Positions 17,201 to 24,821 of a DNA stretch of 64,000 nt are shown here, one piece after another. The stretch lies in NCBI RefSeq assembly GCF_003070865.1, contig NZ_CP026948.1, positions 434,001 to 498,000 of the forward strand, written 5' to 3'. A program made the translations under genes and the position numbers. Source of the DNA: Corynebacterium liangguodongii (GTDB lineage Bacteria; Actinomycetota; Actinomycetes; Mycobacteriales; Mycobacteriaceae). The first letter of the stretch is position 1. Every line of letters begins with the position of its first letter. The notes beneath the pieces are model-generated. The model did not search any database, was not told the origin of the DNA, and saw only the letters and a list, made by a program, of their open reading frames with translations.

Positions 17201-17412
17201 TTTTCGGGATGGAGGACGAAACAGGTCTCATCAATGTCGTTGTCTCCCCGGGACTGTGGAAGCGCCAGCACGTCGTGGCGCGCACGGCGAGGGCGCTCAT
17301 CGTGCGCGGCATCGTGGAAAACGCCTCCGGCGCCGTCAACGTCGTGGCCGACAAGCTCGAGCCGCTCGAGGCGGGGGAGTACTTGAGCCGGGGGTCGCGG
17401 GATTTCCATTGA
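14299..17412 (+). CDS. dnaE2: Error-prone DNA polymerase DnaE2 (ImuC)
   Basis: 1037 aa, usual length for DnaE2. A PHP domain opens the protein (ELHAVSAYSFLGGASEPEEM near 50). The polymerase active site shows CQGRGSAANSAVCFALGIT and PPDIDIDIESGRREEAIQYV (about 370-420) with catalytic aspartates, followed by fingers, a helix-hairpin-helix and an OB fold (TRVRVAGVVTHRQRPQTASG near 950). It lacks the long tau-binding tail of the replicative DnaE. It carries out translesion synthesis with ImuA'/ImuB. Its last codons (ending CGGGATTTCCATTGA) are repeated at 18632-18645 on the far side of an insertion. Confidence 0.95.
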   Translation: MRFNGGVPLSWSRMERILSGRPGPVPVPAYTQKPAPQERTDQAPFAELHAVSAYSFLGGASEPEEMVRRAKELGVTTLALLDRDGFYGAVKFAEAAAEHGINTVFGAELTLDDRVLPVLAKGPEGYRRLSRLIAQARMATREKGAVAYPPLELIAHELAGTCIVLAGWRWVKELDRLVELFGDNVVREYEVSMMPEDADHHAALDRYPHVPAIVTAVPGASTRDGARLAAAKRALARRDSLGSAHPHLHPMGANWLRSAAQIEKMLPGARGKIDTALEIGTQCAFALNLVAPQLPCYPTPEGHDEMSWLRSITRAGAEIRYATRPAEIRDKAMAQIDYELGVIEELNFPGYFLIVHDIVDFCRRENILCQGRGSAANSAVCFALGITNAEPISAGLLFERFLSPDRDGPPDIDIDIESGRREEAIQYVYETYGRDNAAQVANVITYRTKGAIRDAARALGYAQGAADSWSKGISRPPEGVEKLASQLKGQPRHLGIHSGGMVICDRPIADVVPVEWARMENRSVVQWDKDDCASAGLVKFDLLGLGMLEALHHMIDLVRDTTGREVNLWELDVTDPQVYDMLCRADAVGVFQVESRAQLSTLPRLKPRCFFDLVVEVALIRPGPIQGGSVHPYLRRRDGREPVTYDHPVLEKSLGKTLGIPLFQEQLMQIAVDAAGFTGREADALRRAMGAKRSPEKMARLQRRFYDGCWATHRIDEATAEKLWAKIVAFAAYGFPESHSQSFASLVFFSAWFKRYYPAQFCVGLLRAQPMGFYSPQSLIQDARRHGIEVLPVSVNGSGREARCVDGRTIRVGLNLIKGLGGAAADRIEDAQPFTGIPDLARRADLQVSHVEALSRAGALDCFGVDRRQALWQAGVAATEKDGMLPGLSAIDAPALPGMNAFELMAADIAATGVTPDKQPMELVRSVLRERGICTAADLRGVEDGTRVRVAGVVTHRQRPQTASGVTFFGMEDETGLINVVVSPGLWKRQHVVARTARALIVRGIVENASGAVNVVADKLEPLEAGEYLSRGSRDFH
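17397..17410. repeat. 14-bp direct repeat at the dnaE2 3' end (left copy)
   Basis: GCGGGATTTCCATT covers the final dnaE2 codons up to the stop. It recurs exactly at 18632-18645, and CGGGGG precedes both copies with a 3-nt length difference. The two copies bracket the DUF3800 segment like att sites or a recombination scar. Confidence 0.75.
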
Positions 17413-17469
17413 TGATTTCTGCTCTCCGGACTTCCTTTGATGTGCTCGATAGCCAGCTCCGCGGAGAGA

Positions 17470-18436
17470 TTAGAGTGTATCGCCTTTTCTTATGTCGTCT
17501 AGCTTTGCTTGAAACTCCGGGGAGCTAGCGTCTATGAGGCGTTGGTACATTCCCCCATTTTTGAGCCGCTTTCGTTCCTGCTGAGAATGTCGTCTTTGCT
17601 CGATCTCCCAGAACGGGGTGGCATTGACCAGTTGGTCAGGGAAGCATTTAGAGTCTTTGGTTTCAGCATTCGACCACATTATGGAGTTGGGAGTGGGTGT
17701 TGAGAGCTTGAATACCTCACGGCCTAAATCAACTGCCCAGGAAAACTCGGAGTGTTCCGCGAAGTGGTAGTCGGTAAGCCTACCTAGCAAGGCGCAAGTC
17801 CAGTCAGCCATCTGAACTGTGCTGTAGAGGTGACTTTCTGTTTGTAGGGGAACTTCTACGATGCTTCGGTTTTCTTTATTATTGCGAGAGTAGATTGTGG
17901 CCCCAAGCGTTGCAACGGCTCGTTCTCGGTTATCGGTATCGGTAGCATCCATGACCACCATGAGATGTTCGTTTTTGTTGGAGGCAAAGGTCCCCAGCCT
18001 GTTTATTGATTGGATGAGGCAGTGGTTTTCGCGGTCCTGAGAAGTTTCTTTTGTTTGGCTTACCGGGCCCAATGGTTTTTGCTGGCCGTAGAAGAAGATG
18101 TGCCCATCTAGGCTTCCAAGCTTGCGATAAATTCTTTGGAGGGCAGGAAGGATCTCATCGCTGTACTGATCGATGTTTGTCGTCGTGAGGAGGGCTGAAC
18201 CTTTCTTTTCCCATTGCTCTGAGGGAATTTTGGAATGTTCAATTTCCCAAGCGAGCAGTTTTTCTTTGATGTATTTTTTCTTTGATGTATTTGAAGTAAC
18301 CGCCTGCTTTTCTCACGTTGTCCGCGGGGAGTACGAAGCCCGCATATCCAAAACAAGGGTGTGTGTTGAACTTCTTGTGGTCGTGGCGGATGTATGGGCC
18401 CTGGTGTCCGAACTCATCAAGATAAGCAATAAGCAT
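17470..18436 (-). pseudogene. DUF3800 protein, broken by a 16-bp tandem duplication
   Basis: From ATG 18436 the frame reads MLIAYLDEFGHQGPY, the acidic opening typical of DUF3800 (RNase H-like fold). About 50 codons on, at 18259-18290, a 16-bp unit is present twice in tandem and shifts the frame, ending translation at 18239. Removing one copy restores one open frame of 316 codons to 17470: KYIKEKLLAWEIEHSKIPSE continues into TTTNIDQYSDEILPALQRIY and then LGPVSQTKETSQDRENHCL. AAGGAAT precedes the start. The gene is AT-richer than its neighbours and sits between repeats at dnaE2, so it is probably acquired. DUF3800 genes are common in phage and defence neighbourhoods. Confidence 0.85.
18259..18290. 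repeat. 16-bp tandem duplication inside the DUF3800 gene
   Basis: TTTTTCTTTGATGTAT occurs at 18259-18274 and again at 18275-18290 with no spacer. Sixteen bases shift the reading frame by one, which is what breaks the gene. Exact identity of the two copies points to a recent slippage event, and such duplications can revert. Confidence 0.92.
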
Positions 18437-18456
18437 ACCGATTCCTTTGTAATGCT

Positions 18457-18490
18457 CAGTGGCCAGATCGCGCGAGCGATCTGGCCACTG
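18457..18490. repeat. Perfect 15-bp inverted repeat with 4-nt loop
   Basis: CAGTGGCCAGATCGC (18457-18471), loop GCGA, then GCGATCTGGCCACTG (18476-18490). It lies about 20 nt upstream of the DUF3800 start. Neither strand has a T-run after the stem, so it is not a typical terminator. It may be an operator, an RNA hairpin or a mobile-element end. Confidence 0.85.
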
Positions 18491-18631
18491 GAATTAGCGC
18501 GGTACGTGTGTTTCAACGCCGCCACTGCGTACATGAGCTTAGGGGAAAAACAGTGCTACGTCAACCCCTGGGATCGTTGAATTTACTGGTCGCCATGAAG
18601 TCTCTTCGTATGGTCTCAACGCGCCTCGGGG

Positions 18632-18645
18632 GCGGGATTTCCATT
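18632..18645. repeat. 14-bp direct repeat, right copy (duplicate dnaE2 tail)
   Basis: GCGGGATTTCCATT, identical to 17397-17410. Read in the dnaE2 frame the sequence before it gives APRGRDFH and then TAG, so it looks like the displaced original end of dnaE2. Confidence 0.75.
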
Positions 18646-18661
18646 AGCTAAGATGGCACCT

Positions 18662-19144
18662 ATGACGCGTGCGCTACCGAGATCTGTCGAGGAGATGAAC
18701 CGGGTGTCCCCGCGCCTGATCATCCCTCAATACGTGGGCACACTGACGTGGGCACTCATCCTCGGTGGCGGCGCCGCCTACGCCTGCGTGCGCTGGGGAA
18801 AGTGGTGGCTCATCGCGCTCGGCATCGTCGTCGCACTCACCGTATGGAACCTCGTTCTCATCCCGCTGCGGGTGCGCGCGATGGGGTGGCTGGAGACAGA
18901 GGACGAGCTGATCCTGGCCAACGGACGGGTGTGGCGATCCATGACGGTCGTGCCTTACGGGCGCATCCAGTTCGTCGATGTCACCTCGGGCCCGATCGAG
19001 CGCGCGGCGGGGCTCAAATCCCTGGTGGTGAACACGGCGTCGACAACCTCGGTGTCGTCTTTGCCGGGAATTGAGGCCGGCGAGGCAGATGCGTTGAGGG
19101 ACCGCCTCGCCGAAAAAGCCCGCGAGCGCATGAGCGGGCTGTGA
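18662..19144 (+). CDS. bPH2 (DUF304) domain membrane protein, short partner
   Basis: 160 aa. Two membrane spans (about 25-65) precede a bacterial PH-like domain (ELILANGRVWRSMTVVPYGR, IQFVDVTSGPIERAAGLKS). It resembles YdbS. Start 18662 is preferred over 18653 because the latter ATG lies inside the TAAGAT -10 box (18649-18654), which is 7 nt before 18662. It overlaps the next gene by 4 bp, so a YdbS/YdbT-like pair is co-translated. Exact function is unknown; YdbST in Bacillus has been linked to protection against a peptide toxin. Confidence 0.8.
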   Translation: MTRALPRSVEEMNRVSPRLIIPQYVGTLTWALILGGGAAYACVRWGKWWLIALGIVVALTVWNLVLIPLRVRAMGWLETEDELILANGRVWRSMTVVPYGRIQFVDVTSGPIERAAGLKSLVVNTASTTSVSSLPGIEAGEADALRDRLAEKARERMSGL

Positions 19145-20577
19145 TGGAGAGGAAAGTCCACAGGCTCACGCCGCTTCTCAAGGCCTGGACCACGCTTGCC
19201 GCGCTGGCCGTGATTGCCGCGGTGAACTTCTACGAGCCGCTGGTGAACTGGGCCCGCGCGGAAGGGTTCGGCCTTGGGGATCTCGCGCGCGGGGTGGGGA
19301 TCTTCGCCGCAGGCATCGCTGTGCTCTTCGGCATCTCCCAGCTGTGGTGGGCGAGGATGGGCTTCGGCATCGGGGAGGAAGAACTTGGCCTCAAGCGCGG
19401 CGTGGTGACAACGCACGTGCGCACCGCCCGTTTCGAGCGCATCCAGGCCGTCGACGTCGTCGAGCCCTTCGTCGCCAGGATCTTCGGCTTGGCCGCCGTG
19501 CGCGTCGAGGCGGCCGGTGGGGCGGATTCCGCCATCGAGATCGCCTACCTGCCTAAGGACGAGGCTGAGCGGGTTCGCGTGGAGATCATGCGCGCGGTGG
19601 CCCGCGAGGGGGCGGACGTAGACGCGGGCGCAGAAGACTTTCTGGTTTCCCCTGTGCCGATTCGCCGCACGCTGCTGGGGACGCTGCTGCGGGTGAGCAC
19701 GCTTATCGCCGCCGCGTTCACGGCTATTCCACTGGCCACCAGCCTCAGTCCCGCGGCGGCAATCCCGGTCCTCATCGGTGTTTTTCCCTCGGTCTGGCGG
19801 ATGGTCGATCAGTCCTGGCGTTTCCAGGCCGTGCGCGGAGACGAGGTTGTCACCGTCACCTACGGCCTTGCTAATCGACGCCGCCAGGCCGTGCCGTTGG
19901 ACCGCATCCACGCGGTCTCGCTCACCCAGCCCCCGCTGTGGCGCCCGCTGGGCTGGTGGGAGGTCAAGGTCAACGTCGCCGGGTACAAAACTGCTGGCGA
20001 CGGCGGGACGCTCACACTTCTGCCGGTGGGCACCCTCGCAGAGGCGCTCGCGGTCGTGCGCGCGCTAAGCCCGCTTCAGGTCGGTGAGTTAGCGGAGATC
20101 GACCCGGCCACGGCGGATGTGGACGTGCGCACCCCGCGCCGGGCGCGGTGGGTCTCACCGGTGGATTGGCACCGCCAGTCGCTTGTGCTTCGCGACGGCA
20201 CCGCGGTGGTGACCTCCGGGGCGCTTTCGAGGCGCTACGCGGTGGTGGAGGTGCCCCACATCCAGGAGCTCACCTACACCCAGGGCCCGCTGCGCCGGGC
20301 GCTGGGTCTCGCGCACGTCCGACTCGACCTGGTGCCGGGGCCGGTCGGGGCCACCGTGCGTGATCTGGACTTCGAACGCGCACGGTTGGTCGTCGATACG
20401 CTGCGCGCACGCGCTCTGCCGCCGGTGGGCCGGGCGCCGATAGAGTTGGGATGTGGCGCAGAACAAGGAAATGGGAACGCAACGCCAGCGCGAGAAGGCG
20501 AAGACGCGTCGGGAGCTGCTTACGGCGGCGGCGGACATCATGGCGCGCAAGGGGTTTCACCAGACCAGGCTCGCTGA
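19141..20577 (+). CDS. bPH2 (DUF304) domain membrane protein, long partner (YdbT-like)
   Basis: 478 aa with about four membrane spans and three PH-like repeats: LGLKRGVVTTHVRTARFERI near 82, VTYGLANRRRQAVPLDRIHA near 240, VTSGALSRRYAVVEVPHIQE near 360. It is membrane-bound and pairs with the preceding short protein. The last roughly 45 residues (from about position 20440) overlap the TetR gene in another frame and are Gly/Ala-rich without family likeness, so the original stop codon has probably been lost. Confidence 0.78.
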   Translation: MMERKVHRLTPLLKAWTTLAALAVIAAVNFYEPLVNWARAEGFGLGDLARGVGIFAAGIAVLFGISQLWWARMGFGIGEEELGLKRGVVTTHVRTARFERIQAVDVVEPFVARIFGLAAVRVEAAGGADSAIEIAYLPKDEAERVRVEIMRAVAREGADVDAGAEDFLVSPVPIRRTLLGTLLRVSTLIAAAFTAIPLATSLSPAAAIPVLIGVFPSVWRMVDQSWRFQAVRGDEVVTVTYGLANRRRQAVPLDRIHAVSLTQPPLWRPLGWWEVKVNVAGYKTAGDGGTLTLLPVGTLAEALAVVRALSPLQVGELAEIDPATADVDVRTPRRARWVSPVDWHRQSLVLRDGTAVVTSGALSRRYAVVEVPHIQELTYTQGPLRRALGLAHVRLDLVPGPVGATVRDLDFERARLVVDTLRARALPPVGRAPIELGCGAEQGNGNATPAREGEDASGAAYGGGGHHGAQGVSPDQAR

Positions 20578-21058
20578 CGTCGGGGCCGCCGTGGGCATTT
20601 CCGGCCCGGCGATGTACCGCTATGTCGAGAGCAAGGACGCGCTGCTGGCGGAGATTCTCGATGAAATTTCCGACCGCCTCATCGCGGGGGCGAGGGAAAT
20701 TATTGATGCCGGGGGGCGTCGGGACGCGAGCGCTCGCGAGGTGATGGGGGAGCTCGTGGCGTTCCATGTCACCATCGGCGTGACCGAGCCCAACGTGGTC
20801 AGCGTGCAGGAAAGGGAGCTGAAGAACCTGGACCCGTCGAGCCAGGAGCTGGTGCGCGCCAAGCAGCGCGAGTACCTGGCGATGTGGACCGAGGTGCTCG
20901 AGCGGGCCGAGCCGGGCCTCGGAGCCGACGTGGCGCGGATGAGGGTGCAGCTTGGGGCCGGGATGATCAACTCGATCAGGTACGTGATCAAGCGCGCGGG
21001 GCCGGAGGTGGTGCGCGAGCACGCCTACCGGATGGCGATGAGCGCGCTGTTTTCTTAG
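20453..21058 (+). CDS. TetR/AcrR-family regulator of the downstream leucine-type operon
   Basis: 201 aa. The N-terminal helix-turn-helix reads RRELLTAAADIMARKGFHQT, RLADVGAAVGISGPAMYRYV. The C-terminal ligand domain is of the type found in Rv2506 (BkaR) of M. tuberculosis, which stands before the same gene set. Start is GTG 20453, 6 nt after a TAGAGT box (20441-20446), although the gene then overlaps the upstream one by 125 bp; an in-frame ATG at 20471 is the alternative. It probably represses the operon beginning at 21192 through the palindrome at 21129-21146. Confidence 0.83.
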   Translation: MAQNKEMGTQRQREKAKTRRELLTAAADIMARKGFHQTRLADVGAAVGISGPAMYRYVESKDALLAEILDEISDRLIAGAREIIDAGGRRDASAREVMGELVAFHVTIGVTEPNVVSVQERELKNLDPSSQELVRAKQREYLAMWTEVLERAEPGLGADVARMRVQLGAGMINSIRYVIKRAGPEVVREHAYRMAMSALFS

Positions 21059-21128
21059 GGAAAATAAAAATTTCCGCGAAACGTGTTGTGGGACACACTG
21101 CGACGGGTTAGATTGTTGGTCGAAACAA

Positions 21129-21146
21129 AGTTAATCACGATTAACT
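21129..21146. promoter_or_regulatory. Perfect 18-bp palindrome, probable TetR operator
   Basis: AGTTAATCACGATTAACT has two 8-bp arms with a 2-nt centre. It lies downstream of a TAGATT -10-like box (21109-21114) and about 45 nt before the accD1 start, in the only sizeable gap between the TetR gene and the operon. Confidence 0.65.
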
Positions 21147-21191
21147 GAAGTTCCGGCTCACACCCACGACCCTTCAAAGGGGGGACAACCC

Positions 21192-22766
21192 TTGACCTCT
21201 CCACACGACAACCGCGAGCAGCACCTCGAGCTCGTGGAGGATCTCTCACGCGTCCTGCGCGAGACCGCGCGAGGCGGATCCGACGCCGCGCGCGAGCGGC
21301 ACACCTCACGCGGCAAGATCCTGCCGCGTGAGCGCATCAACCAGCTCCTCGACCCCGGATCACCGTTTCTCGAGGTCGCGCCTCTGGCCGCCCACGACAT
21401 GTACGGCGGCAAAATCGCGTCCGCCGGCGTCATCGCGGGCATCGGCATGGTCGAGGGCCGCACCTGCCTAGTCGTCGCCAACGACGCCACCGTCTCCGGC
21501 GGCACCTACTACCCGATGACGGTGAAAAAGCACCTGCGCGCCCAGGAAATCGCAGCCGACAACCACCTGCCGTGCATCTACCTCGTCGACTCCGGGGGAG
21601 CGATGCTGCTCAACCAAGCCGACGTCTTCCCCGACCGCGACCACTTCGGGCGCATCTTCTACAACATGGCCAACATGTCCAAGCGGGGCATCCCGCAAAT
21701 CTCAGCCGTCATGGGGTCCTGCACCGCGGGCGGCGCCTACGTGCCGGCCATGGCGGACGAAAACGTCATCGTGAAAAACCAGGGCACCATCTTCCTGGCT
21801 GGACCGCCGCTGGTCAAAGCCGCGACGGGTGAGGAGGTCACGCCCGAAGAACTCGGCGGCGGCGACCTGCACTCCTCGATCTCCGGCGTGACGGACCACC
21901 TGGCGCTCGATGACGCGGACGCGCTGGCGCGGGTGCGACGCATCGTCGCCACGTTGCCGCGCGACAAAAAGCCCGCCTGGGACGTCATCGAACCGGTCGC
22001 GCCCACCCGTGCGCAGGACGAGCTTTACGACGTCGTCCCGGTCGGCAGCCGCGACCCCTACGACGTGCGCGACGCCATCGAGATCATCGTCGACGGAGGC
22101 CAGTACGACGAGTTCAAATCCGAGTACGGCACCACCTTGGTCACCGCGTTCGCGCGCATCTACGGACACCCGGTCGGAATCGTCGCCAATAACGGCATCC
22201 TGTTTTCCGAATCCGCGCAAAAGGGCGCCCACTTCATCGAGCTGTGCGACCAGCGCGCCATCCCGCTCGTGTTCCTGCAAAACACCACCGGGTTCATGGT
22301 GGGGCGCGAGTACGAGGCCGGGGGCATTGCCAAGCACGGCGCAAAGATGGTCAACGCCGTGGCCACCACGCGCGTGCCCAAGTTCACCGTGGTCATCGGC
22401 GGCGCGTTCGGCGCCGGCAACTACTCCATGTGCGGCCGCGCCTACTCCCCGAGGTTCTTGTGGATGTGGCCCAACGCGCGGATCTCCGTGATGGGCGGCC
22501 CGCAAGCCGCGATGACCATGTCCACGGTGCGCCGCAACCAGATCGAGCGCTCCGGCGGGCAGTGGAGCGCGCAGGAGCAGGAGGACTTCGAGGCTCCCAT
22601 CCGCGAGCAGTTCGAGCGCGAATCCCACCCCTACTACTCCTCCGCTCGCCTGTGGGACGACGGAGTCATCGACCCGGCCGACACCCGGCGCGTCCTGGGC
22701 CTCGCCCTCGACGCCGCGGCGAACGCCCCGCTTGACGACGCCGGCTACGGCGTCTTCCGGATGTAG
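21192..22766 (+). CDS. accD1: Acyl-CoA carboxylase beta (carboxyltransferase) subunit, AccD1-like
   Basis: 524 aa. Crotonase-fold carboxyltransferase: the N half has [35 protein letters not shown] and [16 protein letters not shown]; the C half has [29 protein letters not shown] and [20 protein letters not shown]. The sequence and first place in the cluster resemble the 3-methylcrotonyl-CoA carboxylase beta subunit (AccD1, LiuB). It moves CO2 from biotin on AccA1 to 3-methylcrotonyl-CoA. The start is TTG at 21192 behind AAGGGGGG; no earlier ATG or GTG fits. It is the first gene of the long operon. Confidence 0.88.
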   Translation: MTSPHDNREQHLELVEDLSRVLRETARGGSDAARERHTSRGKILPRERINQLLDPGSPFLEVAPLAAHDMYGGKIASAGVIAGIGMVEGRTCLVVANDATVSGGTYYPMTVKKHLRAQEIAADNHLPCIYLVDSGGAMLLNQADVFPDRDHFGRIFYNMANMSKRGIPQISAVMGSCTAGGAYVPAMADENVIVKNQGTIFLAGPPLVKAATGEEVTPEELGGGDLHSSISGVTDHLALDDADALARVRRIVATLPRDKKPAWDVIEPVAPTRAQDELYDVVPVGSRDPYDVRDAIEIIVDGGQYDEFKSEYGTTLVTAFARIYGHPVGIVANNGILFSESAQKGAHFIELCDQRAIPLVFLQNTTGFMVGREYEAGGIAKHGAKMVNAVATTRVPKFTVVIGGAFGAGNYSMCGRAYSPRFLWMWPNARISVMGGPQAAMTMSTVRRNQIERSGGQWSAQEQEDFEAPIREQFERESHPYYSSARLWDDGVIDPADTRRVLGLALDAAANAPLDDAGYGVFRM

Positions 22767-22778
22767 GAGACAACGACC

Positions 22779-24809
22779 ATGAACGCAACCCACATCGACA
22801 CCGTTTTAGTGGCCAACCGCGGCGAGATCGCCTGCCGCATCATCCGGACCCTGCGCGCCGCCGGCGTGCGCTCGGTGGCCGTGTACTCCGACGCGGACGC
22901 CGACGCCCGCCACGTGCGCGAGGCCGACGTCGCGGTGCACATCGGCGCCGCCCCGGCGCGCGAGTCCTACCTCGTGGCGGAGAAGATCCTCGACGCCGCC
23001 ACGCGCACCGGGGCGCAGGCCATCCACCCCGGCTACGGCTTCCTGTCGGAAAACGCCGAGTTTGCCAAGGCGTGCGAGGACGCCGGCATCGTCTTCATCG
23101 GCCCGCCGGCGTCCGCCATCGAGATCATGGGTGACAAGATCTCGGCGCGTGCGGCCGTCGAAAAGAGAGGCGTGCCCACCGTGCCGGGGATCTCGCGGCC
23201 GGGTCTAAGCGACGCCGAGCTTCTCGACGCCGCCCCGGGCATCGGCTTTCCCGTCCTGATCAAGCCCTCCGCCGGCGGCGGGGGTAAGGGCATGCACCGC
23301 GTCGAAGCTATCGAGGAGATGGCCGAGGCGCTGACGCGGGCGCGTCGAGAAGCGGCGGGCGCCTTCGGCGACGACACCCTCTTCGTCGAGCACTTCGTGG
23401 ACACCCCGCGCCACATCGAGGTGCAGATCCTCGCCGATACGCACGGCAACGTCATCCACCTCGCCGAGCGCGAGTGCTCGCTGCAGCGCCGCCACCAGAA
23501 AGTCATCGAGGAAGCGCCTAGCCCGCTTCTCGACACCTCCACCCGCGCCGCGATCGGCCAAGCCGCCTGCGATGCCGCGCGAGCGGTCAACTACGTCGGC
23601 GCCGGAACCGTGGAATTCATCGTTCCCGCCGCGCGCCCGGGCGACTTCTACTTCATGGAAATGAACACGAGGCTGCAGGTGGAGCATCCCGTGACCGAGG
23701 AAATCACCGGGCTTGACCTCGTCGCGCTGCAGCTGGCGATCGCGCGCGGTGAGAAGTTGCCGCTGACCCAAGACGACGTGCGGCTCGACGGCCACGCGAT
23801 GGAGGCCCGCATCTACGCCGAGGACCCGGCGAACGGGTTCTTGCCCACCGGCGGGGTGATCTCGCGGGTGATCGAGCCGACGGGCGAGCACGTGCGCGTG
23901 GATTCGGGCGTGAGCGACGGCGCGGAGGTCACTTCGCTGTACGACCCGATGCTGATGAAGGTCATCGCCCACGGCGCCGACCGCGCCCAAGCGCTGGAGC
24001 GTCTCGACGCCGCCCTGGCCAACCTGGTCATCACAGGGGTGGGCGTGAACACCGACTTCAACCGCTACCTGCTCAGCATCGACGAGGTCCGCTCCGGTGC
24101 CTTGGATACCGGGCTGCTGGATCGGGTGGCCGGTGCGTACGAGCCCAGCGAAACGCCCACGGACGTGCTCGGCCTGGCCGCGCTCGAGCTGCGCTTCTCC
24201 ACCCGCCTTAGCGAGCGCCGCGGCGCCTGGGCCACCGCCGACGGGTGGCGCCTGAGCGGGGGACATCCCTTCACTGTCAGGCTCGCCGACACGACCGGTG
24301 AGTACCTCGTCTCCGTCGTCGAGGACGCCGCCGATCCGGGCGTGTGGATCACCGACGTCGAGGGCCGCGAGACAGAACGCATCGAGGCGCGCCGCCGCGC
24401 GGACGGGTTCAGCGTGGTCGCCGGAGGCGTGCGCCGCGACGTTCGCACCAGCGTTCAGGGTGCAGACGTGCAGGTCAGCAGTCCCGCAGGGACCTGGCTG
24501 CTGGTCAAATACGACGCGGGCCGCGCGGCGGCCGAGAAGGAGTCGGGTTCGGCCACCACGCTGGTCTCGCCGATGCCGGGCACCGTCATCGTCCACTCCG
24601 TCGCAGAAGGCGCGCGGGTGGAACCGGGCGTCGCCGTGCTCGCAGTCGAGGCGATGAAGATGGAGCACGTCTTGCGCGCTGAGGTTGCCGGCACCGTGGC
24701 GTTTTCCTGCCAGGTCGGCGAACAAGTCCCCGGTGGCCTCGTGCTGGCGACCATCACCCCCGACGAAGACCCCGAGAACACCGAGAACCCCGTAGCAACC
24801 GACAAGTAA
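22779..24809 (+). CDS. accA1: Acyl-CoA carboxylase alpha (biotin) subunit, AccA1-like
   Basis: 676 aa. Order: biotin carboxylase N-domain (VANRGEIACRIIRTLRAAGV), ATP-grasp (GGGGKGMHRV, EMNTRLQVEHPVTEE), biotin carboxylase C-domain, a BT-type linker and a C-terminal biotinyl domain with EAMKMEH, biotinylated lysine K627. It carboxylates its own biotin with ATP and bicarbonate and hands CO2 to AccD1. Dependence on biotin links it to the bioAD genes in this window. Gap to accD1 is 12 bp. Confidence 0.93.
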   Translation: MNATHIDTVLVANRGEIACRIIRTLRAAGVRSVAVYSDADADARHVREADVAVHIGAAPARESYLVAEKILDAATRTGAQAIHPGYGFLSENAEFAKACEDAGIVFIGPPASAIEIMGDKISARAAVEKRGVPTVPGISRPGLSDAELLDAAPGIGFPVLIKPSAGGGGKGMHRVEAIEEMAEALTRARREAAGAFGDDTLFVEHFVDTPRHIEVQILADTHGNVIHLAERECSLQRRHQKVIEEAPSPLLDTSTRAAIGQAACDAARAVNYVGAGTVEFIVPAARPGDFYFMEMNTRLQVEHPVTEEITGLDLVALQLAIARGEKLPLTQDDVRLDGHAMEARIYAEDPANGFLPTGGVISRVIEPTGEHVRVDSGVSDGAEVTSLYDPMLMKVIAHGADRAQALERLDAALANLVITGVGVNTDFNRYLLSIDEVRSGALDTGLLDRVAGAYEPSETPTDVLGLAALELRFSTRLSERRGAWATADGWRLSGGHPFTVRLADTTGEYLVSVVEDAADPGVWITDVEGRETERIEARRRADGFSVVAGGVRRDVRTSVQGADVQVSSPAGTWLLVKYDAGRAAAEKESGSATTLVSPMPGTVIVHSVAEGARVEPGVAVLAVEAMKMEHVLRAEVAGTVAFSCQVGEQVPGGLVLATITPDEDPENTENPVATDK

Positions 24810-24821
24810 AAGGACACCACC

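Noticed and set aside
15843..17528. 561-codon plus-strand frame inside dnaE2
   Set aside because: Arg/Ala-rich off-frame reading of dnaE2, which has intact polymerase motifs in its own frame.
18173..18580. 135-codon plus-strand frame over the DUF3800 gene
   Set aside because: Antisense to the clearly reconstructable DUF3800 reading frame.
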